Shown here one piece after another: positions 1-8,842 of a DNA stretch of 64,000 bases. The notes under the pieces were generated by a model. That model was not told the origin of the DNA and did not search any database. It worked only from the letters and a program-made list of their open reading frames with translations. The stretch is from assembly GCF_000407145.1 (NCBI RefSeq), contig NZ_KE136476.1:310001-374000 (forward strand). Reading direction: 5' to 3'. Every line of letters starts with the position of its first letter. Position 1 is the first letter of the stretch. The stretch is from Enterococcus caccae ATCC BAA-1240 (GTDB lineage: Bacteria > Bacillota > Bacilli > Lactobacillales > Enterococcaceae). A program made the translations under genes and the position numbers.

Positions 1-1670
1 GTGTTTTTGGATTTATATTGATTGAACTAGGATTACCGACGATTTTAGCACGAATGATTGATGTTGGGATTAAAAATAATGATTATGATTATGTTAAACA
101 GCAGGGATTGCTAATGATTGGAATCACAGTTGTCGGTGTGGCAATGAATATCATGCTAGGGTATTTTGGTGCACGAATGACAACGAATATTGTTCGTGAT
201 ATTCGTGATGATCTATTTGAAAAAGTACAGACTTTTTCCCATCGTGAATATGAAACAATCGGGGTATCATCGTTGATTACAAGAACGACAAATGATGCTT
301 ATCAAATCATGTTGTTTATGGGGAATATTTTACGCATTGGTTTTATGACACCAATGATGTTTTTTGTCAGTTTATATATGGTTATGCGAACAAGTCCTTC
401 ATTGGGATGGTTTGTTTTAGGCGCATTGCCCTTTCTTTTAATCGCTGTAGTACTGATTGCTAAAGTATCTGAGCCGTTATCCAATAAGCAGCAAAAAAAC
501 TTGGATGGAATCAATGGCATTTTAAGAGAGAATCTTTCTGGTTTACGAGTGATTCGTGCCTTTGTAAACGAAAAATTTGAAGAAAGCCGTTTTAGCAAAG
601 TGAATGAAGACTATACGAAAAGTTCTAAAAGCCTTTTCCGTTTGATGGCAGCAGCCCAACCAGGATTTTTCTTCTTATTTAATATCGTCATGGTCTTGAT
701 TATCTGGAATGGTGCACTGCAAATCGATCAAGGTAGCTTATTAGTTGGAGATTTGATTGCCTTTATTGAGTATATATTCCATGCATTATTCTCGTTTATG
801 CTATTTGCCAGTGTATTCATGATGTACCCTCGTGCTGCTGTTTCAGCTCGGCGTATTCAAGAAGCGTTTGATATGGAACCAGTGATTCGTGAAAATGAAA
901 CAGGGGTAACAGAGACTAAGACAAAGGGATACTTAGAATTTAAGAATGTAACATTCGCTTATCCTGGGCACTCAGAGAGTCCGGTGATCCGTAATGTTAG
1001 TTTTACAGCTTCCCCTGGGGAAACTGTCGCGTTTATCGGTAGTACTGGGAGTGGAAAATCAACATTGATTCAATTGATTCCGCGTTTTTATGACGTTTCA
1101 GAAGGTCAAGTATTGCTAGATGGTGTGGATGTTCGTGATTATAAACTTAGCGCGTTACGCAATAAAATCGGTTATATTCCGCAAAAAGCGTTGCTATTTA
1201 CAGGAACGATTGCGGAAAATATGCGTTATGGCAAAGAAGATGCAACGATTGAAGAGATGGAGTTAGCAGCCGATATTGCACAGGCGACAGAGTTTATTTC
1301 ACAAAAACCTGATGGATACGATGAACTTCTTTCAGAAGGCGGAACAAACTTCTCGGGTGGACAAAAACAACGTTTAGCGATTGCTAGAGCGGTCATTCGT
1401 CGTCCAGAAGTGTATATATTTGATGATAGTTTTTCAGCACTAGATTATCAAACCGATGCGAATTTAAGAGCACGTTTGAAAAAAGAAACAACAGAATCAA
1501 CTGTTTTGATTGTAGCACAGCGTGTAGGAACGATCATGCATGCAGATAAAATTGTTGTTTTAAATGAAGGGGATGTCGTAGGCATCGGAACCCATCGTGA
1601 ATTACTTGAGAATTGTCCTATCTATTATGATATTGCTGCTTCTCAATTGTCAGAGGAGGAACTAGCATGA
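1..1670 (+). CDS. efrA: ABC exporter half-transporter, EfrA/LmrC-like (5' end outside window)
   Basis: Half-size multidrug-type ABC exporter: an N-terminal membrane domain followed by an ATPase domain. The frame is open through the left window edge, so the true start lies upstream. Numbering from the first in-window start-like codon (TTG at 18), Walker A is GSTGSGKST at about 341-349 and the signature is SGGQ. The Walker B end reads FDDS, with Asp where the catalytic Glu normally sits. Known heterodimeric exporters (LmrCD, BmrCD, EfrAB, TM287/288) have one such degenerate ATP site, and the next gene supplies the canonical Walker B, so the two should form one asymmetric pump. The stop overlaps the start of the partner by 4 bp (ATGA), indicating translational coupling. 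Substrate cannot be read from the sequence; the efr symbol is assigned by family resemblance and gene pairing. Confidence 0.85.
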   Translation, partial: VFGFILIELGLPTILARMIDVGIKNNDYDYVKQQGLLMIGITVVGVAMNIMLGYFGARMTTNIVRDIRDDLFEKVQTFSHREYETIGVSSLITRTTNDAYQIMLFMGNILRIGFMTPMMFFVSLYMVMRTSPSLGWFVLGALPFLLIAVVLIAKVSEPLSNKQQKNLDGINGILRENLSGLRVIRAFVNEKFEESRFSKVNEDYTKSSKSLFRLMAAAQPGFFFLFNIVMVLIIWNGALQIDQGSLLVGDLIAFIEYIFHALFSFMLFASVFMMYPRAAVSARRIQEAFDMEPVIRENETGVTETKTKGYLEFKNVTFAYPGHSESPVIRNVSFTASPGETVAFIGSTGSGKSTLIQLIPRFYDVSEGQVLLDGVDVRDYKLSALRNKIGYIPQKALLFTGTIAENMRYGKEDATIEEMELAADIAQATEFISQKPDGYDELLSEGGTNFSGGQKQRLAIARAVIRRPEVYIFDDSFSALDYQTDANLRARLKKETTESTVLIVAQRVGTIMHADKIVVLNEGDVVGIGTHRELLENCPIYYDIAASQLSEEELA

Positions 1671-3433
1671 AAAAGGCACTCTCTTCTATTAGACGTTTAG
1701 GTAGATATATCGGTCCTTACAAAGGCACGTTTATCTTAGTCATTATTTTTACGATTTTGACCGTTGCTTTTAATGCGGCTTTGCCGTATGTTTCTGGTTT
1801 GCCTATTACTGAAATCAGTAATAATGTTGCTGCAGGAGAAGGCTTGAACTATTCCTATATCATTCAATGTCTGATTTGGATCTTGATTGTTGGTCTAGGT
1901 TATTGTGCGGCACAATTTTTATCTGGCTTTTTGATGGCAACTGTTGTCCAACACTCTATGCGTGATTTGCGTCGAGATATCGATGAGAAAATCAATCGTT
2001 TGCCTGTTTCGTATTTTGATAAAAACCAACAAGGAAATATCTTATCGCGCGTAACCAATGATGTGGATGCAGTTAGTAATGCAATGCAGCAGAGCTTTAT
2101 CAATATTGTTTCAGCAATTCTTGGTATTGTGATGGCGGTTGTGATGATGTTTTATATTAACTGGTTGATGGCGCTGATTTCGATTGTGATGATCCCATTA
2201 TCTTTATTGATTTCAAAAACGATCGTTGGTATTTCTCAAAAATATTTCCAAGGTATGCAAAATGCGCTAGGGAATTTAAATGGTTATGTCCAAGAAAATA
2301 TGACTGGTTTTAGTGTATTAAAACTCTATGGTCGAGAAAAAGAGACTTTAGATGGGTTTAAAAAAGTTAATCATAATCTAAATAATTTTGGGTTCAAAGC
2401 AGCCTTTATTTCTGGTTTGATGCTTCCACTTGTACAGATGACGGCCTATAGTGCTTATATTGGTATGGCTGTTTTGGGTAGTTACTATGTTATTACGGGT
2501 GTGATCGTGGTTGGTCAACTGCAAGCATTCATTCAATACATTTGGCAGATTAGTCAACCAATGGGAAATATTACCCAGTTGTCAGCGGCCTTACAAAGTG
2601 CATCTGCCGCAACGACACGAGTTTTTGAAATTTTAGATGAGCCTGAAGAAGAATTGAATGAACAAAATATTCCTTTACCAGAAAATGTTCAAGGTTCAGT
2701 TCAGTTTGATAACGTTAGCTTTAGTTATGATCCAGCGAAACCATTGATCAGAAATTTGAATTTTGAAGTAAAAGCAGGTCAAACGGTGGCAATTGTTGGT
2801 CCAACTGGTGCAGGAAAAACCACATTAATCAATTTATTGATGCGTTTTTATGATGTAAATGATGGTGCAATCAAAATAGATGGCATCGATACGAAGAAAA
2901 TGGATCGTAGCGATGTTCGCTCAGTTTTCGGTATGGTATTACAAGATGCCTGGTTATATGAAGGAACGATTTCGGATAATATTCGTTTTGGTAAACTAGA
3001 TGCAACTGATTACGAAGTTGTAGATGCAGCTAAAACAGCCAATGTTGATCATTTTATCCGAACAATGCCTGATGGTTATGAAATGGAAATCAACTCTGAA
3101 GGAGATAACGTATCTCTTGGGCAAAAACAATTGTTGACAATTGCTAGAGCAGTGATTTCTGATCCAAGAATTTTAATTTTAGATGAAGCGACAAGTTCAG
3201 TTGATACTCGTTTGGAAGCTTTGATCCAAAAAGCAATGGAACGAGTGATGGAAGGGCGCACTAGCTTTGTGATTGCCCACCGTTTATCAACGATTCGTGA
3301 AGCTGATTTGATTCTGGTGATGAATCAGGGAGAAATTATTGAAAAAGGAACTCATAATGAGCTGCTAGAACAAGGCGGTTTTTATGAAAAATTATATAAT
3401 AGTCAATTCGCGGAAGATGGCGATTATGAGTAA
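1667..3433 (+). CDS. efrB: ABC exporter half-transporter, EfrB/LmrD-like
   Basis: Second half of the heterodimeric ABC exporter, 588 residues. The membrane domain covers roughly residues 15-310 with several hydrophobic segments, and the ATPase domain follows. Walker A is GPTGAGKTT at 378-386. Walker B is ILILDEATSS with the catalytic Glu present. The ABC signature reads SLGQKQ rather than SGGQ. This complements the upstream subunit, which has a normal signature but a degenerate Walker B: one composite ATP site is canonical and the other degenerate. Starts at ATG within the 4-bp overlap with the upstream gene. A hairpin terminator follows the stop directly, so these two genes end the transcript. 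Confidence 0.9.
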   Translation: MKKALSSIRRLGRYIGPYKGTFILVIIFTILTVAFNAALPYVSGLPITEISNNVAAGEGLNYSYIIQCLIWILIVGLGYCAAQFLSGFLMATVVQHSMRDLRRDIDEKINRLPVSYFDKNQQGNILSRVTNDVDAVSNAMQQSFINIVSAILGIVMAVVMMFYINWLMALISIVMIPLSLLISKTIVGISQKYFQGMQNALGNLNGYVQENMTGFSVLKLYGREKETLDGFKKVNHNLNNFGFKAAFISGLMLPLVQMTAYSAYIGMAVLGSYYVITGVIVVGQLQAFIQYIWQISQPMGNITQLSAALQSASAATTRVFEILDEPEEELNEQNIPLPENVQGSVQFDNVSFSYDPAKPLIRNLNFEVKAGQTVAIVGPTGAGKTTLINLLMRFYDVNDGAIKIDGIDTKKMDRSDVRSVFGMVLQDAWLYEGTISDNIRFGKLDATDYEVVDAAKTANVDHFIRTMPDGYEMEINSEGDNVSLGQKQLLTIARAVISDPRILILDEATSSVDTRLEALIQKAMERVMEGRTSFVIAHRLSTIREADLILVMNQGEIIEKGTHNELLEQGGFYEKLYNSQFAEDGDYE

Positions 3434-3440
3434 CCAATAT

Positions 3441-3479
3441 AAAGGGAAGACACTGAATTAGGTGTTCTTTCCTTTTTTT
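3441..3479 (+). terminator. Rho-independent terminator after the ABC exporter pair
   Basis: Imperfect inverted repeat with arms GAAGACAC and GTGTTCTTTCC, followed by a run of T. It starts 8 bp after the efrB-like stop codon. Confidence 0.7.
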
Positions 3480-3553
3480 ATAATGAAGAATCTTTTCAAC
3501 AACAGAATCGATCTAAGTTTGATATAATAATCGTAATAAAAGAGGTGATCGGT

Positions 3554-4045
3554 ATGACAAAAGAGTATTTTATTGCAGCAAGCGCAGATGTTTACGGCAA
3601 CGTAGTACTGGGGAAAGATACCAGTATCTGGTTTCAGTCTGTATTAAGAGGGGATAACAATACAATTACCATTGATGCAGGAAGTAATGTACAGGATGGT
3701 ACAGTGATCCATGTTGATCAAGAGGCTCCTGTCATGATTGGTGAAAATGTGACCGTTGGGCATCACTGTATGCTTCATGGTTGTACAGTAGAGGATGGCG
3801 CTCTGATTGGGATGAGCTCGACCATTTTAAATCATGCAATAATCGGGAAAAACAGTTTGATAGGGGCAGGTTCTTTAATCACAGAAGGAACTGAAATTCC
3901 ACCAAATGTGTTAGCTTTTGGCCGTCCAGCAAAGGTAGTCCGTCCTTTAACGAGAGAAGAAATTCGTAAAAATAAAGAAAACGCTCAACATTATGTTAAA
4001 CTATCTAAAGAGTTCCTAACAGACAAGTATCAGAGACTGACTTGA
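3554..4045 (+). CDS. Gamma-carbonic anhydrase-like hexapeptide-repeat protein
   Basis: 163-residue left-handed beta-helix protein of the gamma-carbonic anhydrase/YrdA family, usually a trimer binding zinc through histidines. The sequence shows recurring hexapeptide-type turns and the motif VGHHCMLHGC with the expected metal-ligand histidines, plus IHVD upstream. The upstream in-frame GTG at 3545 is part of the Shine-Dalgarno AGAGGTG, so the ATG at 3554 is the chosen start. The gene stands alone between two terminators or gaps. Enzymatic activity is not assured, since many family members have no demonstrated carbonic anhydrase activity; an acyltransferase-like role is the main alternative. Confidence 0.85.
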   Translation: MTKEYFIAASADVYGNVVLGKDTSIWFQSVLRGDNNTITIDAGSNVQDGTVIHVDQEAPVMIGENVTVGHHCMLHGCTVEDGALIGMSSTILNHAIIGKNSLIGAGSLITEGTEIPPNVLAFGRPAKVVRPLTREEIRKNKENAQHYVKLSKEFLTDKYQRLT

Positions 4046-4158
4046 GTAGATAGAGAATTTACCTTCTCTTTGTAAATAAAGATCTAGTGCATATCTTTCG
4101 AAAATTGCTTATTTAGGTGTTAGGCTTAGTGCAAAAATAAGGAAAGAAGTGAGCCTAG

Positions 4159-4524
4159 ATGTTCTTAAAAATTAGTGATGAAGCACAGTTGAAATTGACT
4201 CCGTATCTTGAAAGCAAAGCGGTGCTGATTTTAGATTTAGATGATGGTGTGGGTAAGTATTCAAGAATGGGTGTTTGTTCATTGGATACAAGTTTTCGTC
4301 TATTGATATTGGATCAATTACAAGATACATCCGATTTTGATCTAACTCTTGATTCAGATATTGGGGCAGTATACATCAAGGACTATTCTAAACGGTATTT
4401 AGATGAAGAAATGACGCTAGAAGTTGATCAACGTTTACAAGTATTCAAACTGAAAAGTCCAAGTGGTGTTCTAGATGGTAATGTACCACTCGTTGATTTA
4501 CGACCGAATCAAACAATAGAATAG
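4159..4524 (+). CDS. HesB-like iron-sulfur biosynthesis family protein (cysteine-poor)
   Basis: 121-residue protein resembling the HesB/YadR-like fold found across Lactobacillales and annotated as iron-sulfur cluster biosynthesis family. It has only one cysteine (GVCSLD, near residue 40) and lacks the C-terminal Cys-x-Cys pair that binds the cluster in IscA/SufA. The Fe-S role is therefore inherited from the family name rather than visible here. Start ATG at 4159 follows GGAAAG with good spacing. A second cysteine-free relative lies at 16202. Monocistronic, ending in a long bidirectional terminator shared with the convergent flavin reductase operon. Confidence 0.6.
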   Translation: MFLKISDEAQLKLTPYLESKAVLILDLDDGVGKYSRMGVCSLDTSFRLLILDQLQDTSDFDLTLDSDIGAVYIKDYSKRYLDEEMTLEVDQRLQVFKLKSPSGVLDGNVPLVDLRPNQTIE

Positions 4525-4525
4525 T

Positions 4526-4597
4526 AAAGAAGCGGTTGAGACAAACACCCCTGAGGGCAATAACCTTCATGGGTGTTTGTTTCGACCGCTTTCTTTA
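4526..4597. terminator. Bidirectional terminator between convergent genes
   Basis: Long inverted repeat: left arm AAAGAAGCGGTTGAGACAAA then CACCC, right arm GGGTG then TTTGTTTCGACCGCTTTCTT. Flanking A and T tracts suit both directions. It also overlaps the stop codon of the minus-strand flavin reductase. Confidence 0.85.
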
Positions 4598-5215
4598 ATC
4601 TGGTCTTTTTATATCAAATAATTTATCAATATGAGCATATGTATGACCAGCTAATCGTGCGATTGGCTTAAATTTTTCTGGTATAATATACTCATTTTCT
4701 TTATCAAAAATAGTATCAGTAAAATAAAAATCAGTGATTTCGACAACAAATAAATCAGTAATGACCTGTTCTTCATGATTTTTAATAGGGACATATTGAT
4801 GGAGACGAGCTTCCATCCGAATGGGTGCTGCTTTGATTCCAGGTACAGCGACTGATTTGCTTGAAATAGTTTCTATCTTATTGATCGTTATTTCACTTTG
4901 TTCTGGTTCTAAGGAAGCAGCTGTTTTATTCATCAACTCAACAACTTGATCATTGACTAAATGAATCACGAGCTCCTTTGTGTCTAGAATATTTCTTGCA
5001 GTATCTTTAATTGAACCATTCTGTCTAAGAATTGATAAAGTTGCTAACGGAATATCTGAGGCAGCAGCATTAAAAAAACTAAATGGCGCAGCATTGATTG
5101 TTCCGTGATCCGGATTCATTGATGTTACCCAAGCGATTGGTCTTGGAATAATACTGCCGGATAAAAATTTATATGCTTGTTTTGATGTTAGCCTGTTTGT
5201 CGGATAATGCAACAT
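4595..5215 (-). CDS. Flavin reductase-like (FMN-binding split-barrel) protein
   Basis: 206-residue protein of the flavin reductase family (DIM6/NTAB type), which uses an FMN-binding split barrel to pass electrons from NAD(P)H to flavin. The N-terminal segment SGSIIPRPIAWVTS and the following NAAPFSFF are typical of the family. It is the second gene of a two-gene operon: the upstream dioxygenase ends 24 bp before this start, and a GGGGAA ribosome binding site precedes the ATG. The pairing suggests a role in quinone or aromatic electrophile detoxification alongside the ring-cleaving enzyme, inferred from context only. Confidence 0.8.
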   Translation of the reverse strand: MLHYPTNRLTSKQAYKFLSGSIIPRPIAWVTSMNPDHGTINAAPFSFFNAAASDIPLATLSILRQNGSIKDTARNILDTKELVIHLVNDQVVELMNKTAASLEPEQSEITINKIETISSKSVAVPGIKAAPIRMEARLHQYVPIKNHEEQVITDLFVVEITDFYFTDTIFDKENEYIIPEKFKPIARLAGHTYAHIDKLFDIKRPD

Positions 5216-5239
5216 AGATTTTCCCCAATTCTTTCGTGT

Positions 5240-6211
5240 TCAACGTGATTTGTTTGCATCGGAAGTATCGAAAGGACGAACGAATTCTTCGATTTCTGTT
5301 CTTTTACTTTCCAAAAATGGAGGCAAAGAGAGCTTTTCTCCAGCCGTTTCATAGGTTTCATCTTGTAAAAAACCAGGGCCGTCAGTAGCTAATTCAAACA
5401 AAATATGAGGAGCAGCTCTAAAATAATCAGATTTGAAGTAAAAACGTTCAACAAATCCAGAGTTCGGAAATTGCAGACGATTGATTTTATCGATCCAAAA
5501 ACGTAACGCTTCTTGATCTGCTACGCGAAGGGCTAAATGATGAACGTTGCCAAAACCTTCTTGCGCTTCTGGAAGGTCATCTCGATGTTCTACAATTATA
5601 CTGGCCCCGTTACCACCATCGCCTACTTCAAATAAGTGGAAATGTCCTTCAGCATCAATTAACTTGAATCCTAGAACCTCAATCAAAACTCTTTGCATAT
5701 GATCAAAATCAGCTACAGTTACAAATACAGGACCTAATCCTGTCAAAGCGTATTCAGTAGGAACATCCGATTTTTTCCAAGGGGTACCACTTGTGACCCC
5801 TTGATTATTCTCATCAGAGATCAATTGGTATCGTTGTTGATCAAAATCTTCAAATTCCAAATATTTTTTACCAAAACGTTCTTGAATTTCGCCATGGTCA
5901 ATTTGATTTTCATTAAAGCGATCGATCCAATAAATTAAAGCTGCATCATTCTTAACACGAAATGAAGTGCGAGAAATCGTATTTGTTCCTTTCGTTCCTT
6001 TAGGAATACCTGGGAAATCGAAAAAGGTCATATCAGTTCCAGCAGAGCCAAGATCATCGGCAAAAAATAAATGGTATGTTTCGATATCATCTTGATTAAC
6101 TGTTTTTTTTATTAAGCGCAAACCTAAAATATCCGTAAAGAAGCGATAAATTTTTTCTGCACTTGATGTCATTGCTGTAACGTGATGAATACCGCGAATA
6201 TGTGTGTCCAT
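5240..6211 (-). CDS. Ring-cleaving dioxygenase, two VOC/glyoxalase domains
   Basis: 323-residue vicinal-oxygen-chelate protein with two repeats, starting at IRGIHHVTAMT and near GLGPVFVTVADF. Candidate metal ligands are His9/His10 in the first motif, the VHHLALRV histidines and the glutamate in HILFELATDGPG. The family includes the MhqA/MhqO-type hydroquinone-responsive dioxygenases of Bacillus. It is the first gene of the operon with the flavin reductase. The start ATG follows a clear GGAGG. A perfect palindrome sits over its promoter, implying repression that is relieved by a small electrophile. Substrate is not determined. Confidence 0.85.
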   Translation of the reverse strand: MDTHIRGIHHVTAMTSSAEKIYRFFTDILGLRLIKKTVNQDDIETYHLFFADDLGSAGTDMTFFDFPGIPKGTKGTNTISRTSFRVKNDAALIYWIDRFNENQIDHGEIQERFGKKYLEFEDFDQQRYQLISDENNQGVTSGTPWKKSDVPTEYALTGLGPVFVTVADFDHMQRVLIEVLGFKLIDAEGHFHLFEVGDGGNGASIIVEHRDDLPEAQEGFGNVHHLALRVADQEALRFWIDKINRLQFPNSGFVERFYFKSDYFRAAPHILFELATDGPGFLQDETYETAGEKLSLPPFLESKRTEIEEFVRPFDTSDANKSR

Positions 6212-6247
6212 AATATAAAACCTCCAAGTTGATAATTATTTTTGTTA

Positions 6248-6296
6248 GTTAACTTACTAAAAGTAAGTTTACATCTAAACCAATAAATAAGCAACT
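6248..6296 (-). promoter_or_regulatory. Promoter and palindromic operator of the dioxygenase operon
   Basis: On the minus strand a -35-like TTGCTT and a -10-like TAAACT are separated by 17 bp. A perfect inverted repeat AACTTACT-AAA-AGTAAGTT (6251-6269) overlaps the -10 and the likely start point, with two further matching bases on each side after one mismatch. The position is that of a repressor operator; MarR or HxlR/DUF24 regulators are plausible binders, by inference. Confidence 0.65.
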
Positions 6297-6382
6297 TTTT
6301 TATCTTTTCCTAACTATTGCTAGAAAGAATAAAGAGGAGTACCATAGGATTATTAAATAGGAAAAGAAGGTAGGGGAAAGTG

Positions 6383-7249
6383 ATGGAAGAGAAAAAAACG
6401 TTTCATGTCAATGGCTATATTGCATTAGTCGTGCTGATTATTTTACTTATTATTGGTAGTTATTCTTTTTACATGGGGGTAACAGATGAACGTTTTGGTA
6501 TGATTGCGATTGGTTTTGTGTTGTGGATAATCTCTGCTTTATTTTTAAGTTCATTGACGATCGTTAGTCCGAATCAAGCTAAAGCAATATTATTTTTTGG
6601 ACAATATCTAGGGACGATCAAAGAGAACGGCTTATTTGTGACGACTCCTTTGACACAAAAAATCAACGTCTCACTAAAAGTGCGCAATTTCAACAGTTCT
6701 TTATTGAAGGTAAATGATTCGGATGGGAATCCAGTTGAGATTTCCGCTGTAGTGGTTTTTAGAGTTGTGGATACAGCGAAGGCATTATTTGATGTTGATC
6801 GTTATCAAGATTTTGTAGAGATTCAAAGCGAAACTGCAATTCGACATATTGCCACTCAGTATCCATATGATACATTTAATGACGATGACCTTACCTTACG
6901 TGGTAATACTAATGAAGTATCAGAAGAATTGGCAAGAGAATTGCAAGAACGTTTAGCAGCAGCAGGTGTTGAGGTCATCGAAACACGTTTAAATCACTTA
7001 GCCTACGCAACTGAAATTGCAAGTGCGATGCTACAAAGACAGCAAGCAAAAGCAATTCTTTCTGCACGTCAAATTATTGTTGAAGGTGCAGTATCTATGA
7101 CGCAAATGGCATTAGAACAAATCGAGGATGGTCAACAAATAAACTTTACCGATGATCGTAAAGTACAATTGATCAACAATCTTTTAGTATCAATCATTAC
7201 CGATAAAGGAACACAGCCTGTCATTAACACAGGTGACATTCACGAATGA
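6383..7249 (+). CDS. SPFH/Band 7 (prohibitin-homology) membrane protein
   Basis: 288-residue membrane-anchored SPFH-domain protein. Two hydrophobic segments lie near residues 10-32 and 40-60. The SPFH domain starts at LTIVSPNQAKAILFFGQYLG, and an alpha-helical stretch rich in Ala, Glu and Gln (about 180-240) is the usual oligomerisation region. Such proteins scaffold membrane microdomains or chaperone membrane proteases. GTG at 6380 abuts ATG at 6383; the ATG has the better spacing to AGGGG and is chosen. It is followed 23 bp later by a HAD phosphatase gene, probably in the same transcript. Confidence 0.85.
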   Translation: MEEKKTFHVNGYIALVVLIILLIIGSYSFYMGVTDERFGMIAIGFVLWIISALFLSSLTIVSPNQAKAILFFGQYLGTIKENGLFVTTPLTQKINVSLKVRNFNSSLLKVNDSDGNPVEISAVVVFRVVDTAKALFDVDRYQDFVEIQSETAIRHIATQYPYDTFNDDDLTLRGNTNEVSEELARELQERLAAAGVEVIETRLNHLAYATEIASAMLQRQQAKAILSARQIIVEGAVSMTQMALEQIEDGQQINFTDDRKVQLINNLLVSIITDKGTQPVINTGDIHE

Positions 7250-7272
7250 TAGAAAAAGAAAGTGAGTAGTTT

Positions 7273-7923
7273 ATGCAGTATAAAAAGATTTTATTTGATT
7301 TAGATGGAACAATTACAGATTCTGGCGAAGGAATCATTCATTCTGTAGTCTACGCTTTAAAGAAAATGAATAGACAATTACCAGCTATTGAAGAGTTAAA
7401 TTCATTTATAGGGCCACCTTTAAATGAATCATTCAGTAAATTATATCACCTAGATACTCAGGCAACGGATTTAGCAGTGCGTTATTATCGTGAATATTAT
7501 CAAACAAATGGAATGTACGAAAACCGTGTATATGTTGGTATTCCTGAGCTGTTAGCTGCATTAAAGAAAGCTGGGTGTACTCTTTATATTGCAACGTCTA
7601 AACCAGAAATATATGCAAAGCAAATCTTAGTTCATTTTGAACTCAACGACTATTTTGATGGGGTATATGGAGCTAGTTTAGATGGAGGTCGTTCAAAAAA
7701 AGGAGATGTCATAGAGTATGCACTGAAAGAAGCTAAGATAACGCGCTTAGAGGAAACAGTGATGATCGGTGATCGCAGCCACGACATAATAGGTGCTAAA
7801 GAGAATAAACTAGCTAGTATCGGTGTGTTGTATGGATTTGGGGATCGAGCAGAGTTGGAAACAGCAGGAGCTGAATATATTGCTCTAACACCAGAAGAAA
7901 TCCAAAAAATAATTATCAACTAA
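7273..7923 (+). CDS. HAD-superfamily phosphatase, phosphoglycolate phosphatase-like
   Basis: 216-residue HAD subfamily IA hydrolase. Motif I is FDLDGTITDSG near residues 8-18 (nucleophile Asp in DLDGT), motif II is the Thr/Ser in IATSKP, and motif III/IV is MIGDRSHDIIGA. The cap between motifs I and II is helical as in the Gph/PpaX group. The likely reaction is hydrolysis of a small phosphate ester; substrate specificity cannot be read. It follows the SPFH gene by 23 bp with AGAAAGTGAG as a weak ribosome binding site. Confidence 0.85.
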   Translation: MQYKKILFDLDGTITDSGEGIIHSVVYALKKMNRQLPAIEELNSFIGPPLNESFSKLYHLDTQATDLAVRYYREYYQTNGMYENRVYVGIPELLAALKKAGCTLYIATSKPEIYAKQILVHFELNDYFDGVYGASLDGGRSKKGDVIEYALKEAKITRLEETVMIGDRSHDIIGAKENKLASIGVLYGFGDRAELETAGAEYIALTPEEIQKIIIN

Positions 7924-8077
7924 TCGGTCAAAAAAGAGTTGCTTACTTTATAGGAAGGCTAAAACATAACGTTACAAGTTACATCGTAGCCTCATATAAT
8001 CCGAATAATTAATGGAAGGAGTTAAACCATTCTGTTACAGACTGCTCATTCAAGTATACCAGCTCTTTTTTAGTTGG

Positions 8078-8581
8078 TTATTCTGGGAGTTGATCATAAG
8101 CAAGTTGCTCGATAATCTCTTTGTGATCAGGATAACGTGCAATCAATTGTGTTTTTGTAAACAATTCAAAATCTTGATAATCAAATCCAGGAGAGACCAT
8201 ACAGCTGACAAGTGCAAATTCTCCCCCATTTTCGATGCTAGAACCAAAAATTACATCTTTAGGCACAACAGCTTGCAACACTTCTCCATTTTCTAAATCA
8301 GCACCAAGTTGGATGATTTCATATTCTCCATCTGGATACAGTAAATGAATACTTAATGCTGAACCAGAATGATAATACCAGACTTCATCAGAAGTTAAGC
8401 GATGGAAATGAGAAGGATTGTCATTTGTTAGTAAAAAATAAATGCTTGTATAATAAGGGCGCTTTTTATCGAATGCTACTTGTAGTGACTGTGTAGAACG
8501 TAATACTTGTTTAAAATACCCACCCTCTGGATGTGCTTCTAACCCTAGTTGTGATATCCAGTAATCTTGATTTTTCTCCAT
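8078..8581 (-). CDS. Cupin domain protein, DUF985 type
   Basis: 167-residue single-domain cupin of the DUF985/YML079 type. Recognisable features are WISQLGLEAHPEGGYFK at the N-terminus, HFHRLTSDEVWYYHSG (cupin motif 1 histidines and Glu) and a C-terminal SCMVSPGFDYQDFEL. These proteins form jelly-roll dimers with a small-molecule pocket of uncertain ligand. An ATG preceded by GGAGG-type sequence sets the start. It is transcribed alone, convergent with the HAD gene. Confidence 0.85.
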   Translation of the reverse strand: MEKNQDYWISQLGLEAHPEGGYFKQVLRSTQSLQVAFDKKRPYYTSIYFLLTNDNPSHFHRLTSDEVWYYHSGSALSIHLLYPDGEYEIIQLGADLENGEVLQAVVPKDVIFGSSIENGGEFALVSCMVSPGFDYQDFELFTKTQLIARYPDHKEIIEQLAYDQLPE

Positions 8582-8842
8582 GATCCTACCTCCAATTAAA
8601 TAAGTTTAGTGTATTAAATCTATTAAGACCAAACTGAATTGTACGAGACTTCATTGTAATGTTGTCACTTCATTTATAGCTCTATTTTACCTATTAGGCT
8701 GAAAAAATGAAACTTTATCTGATAAATCGGTGAATTTGATGAGTTATTCTCAAATATTTTAATAAAATACTTATAATTTGATAAAAGAAAGCCTTTTCTT
8801 CGGTTATAATTAAGTTCAATACATCACATGAAGGAGAGTCTT

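Noticed and set aside
8012-8296. 94-residue plus-strand reading frame
   Set aside because: It lies opposite the cupin gene, with a composition typical of an antisense shadow, and no protein family fits.
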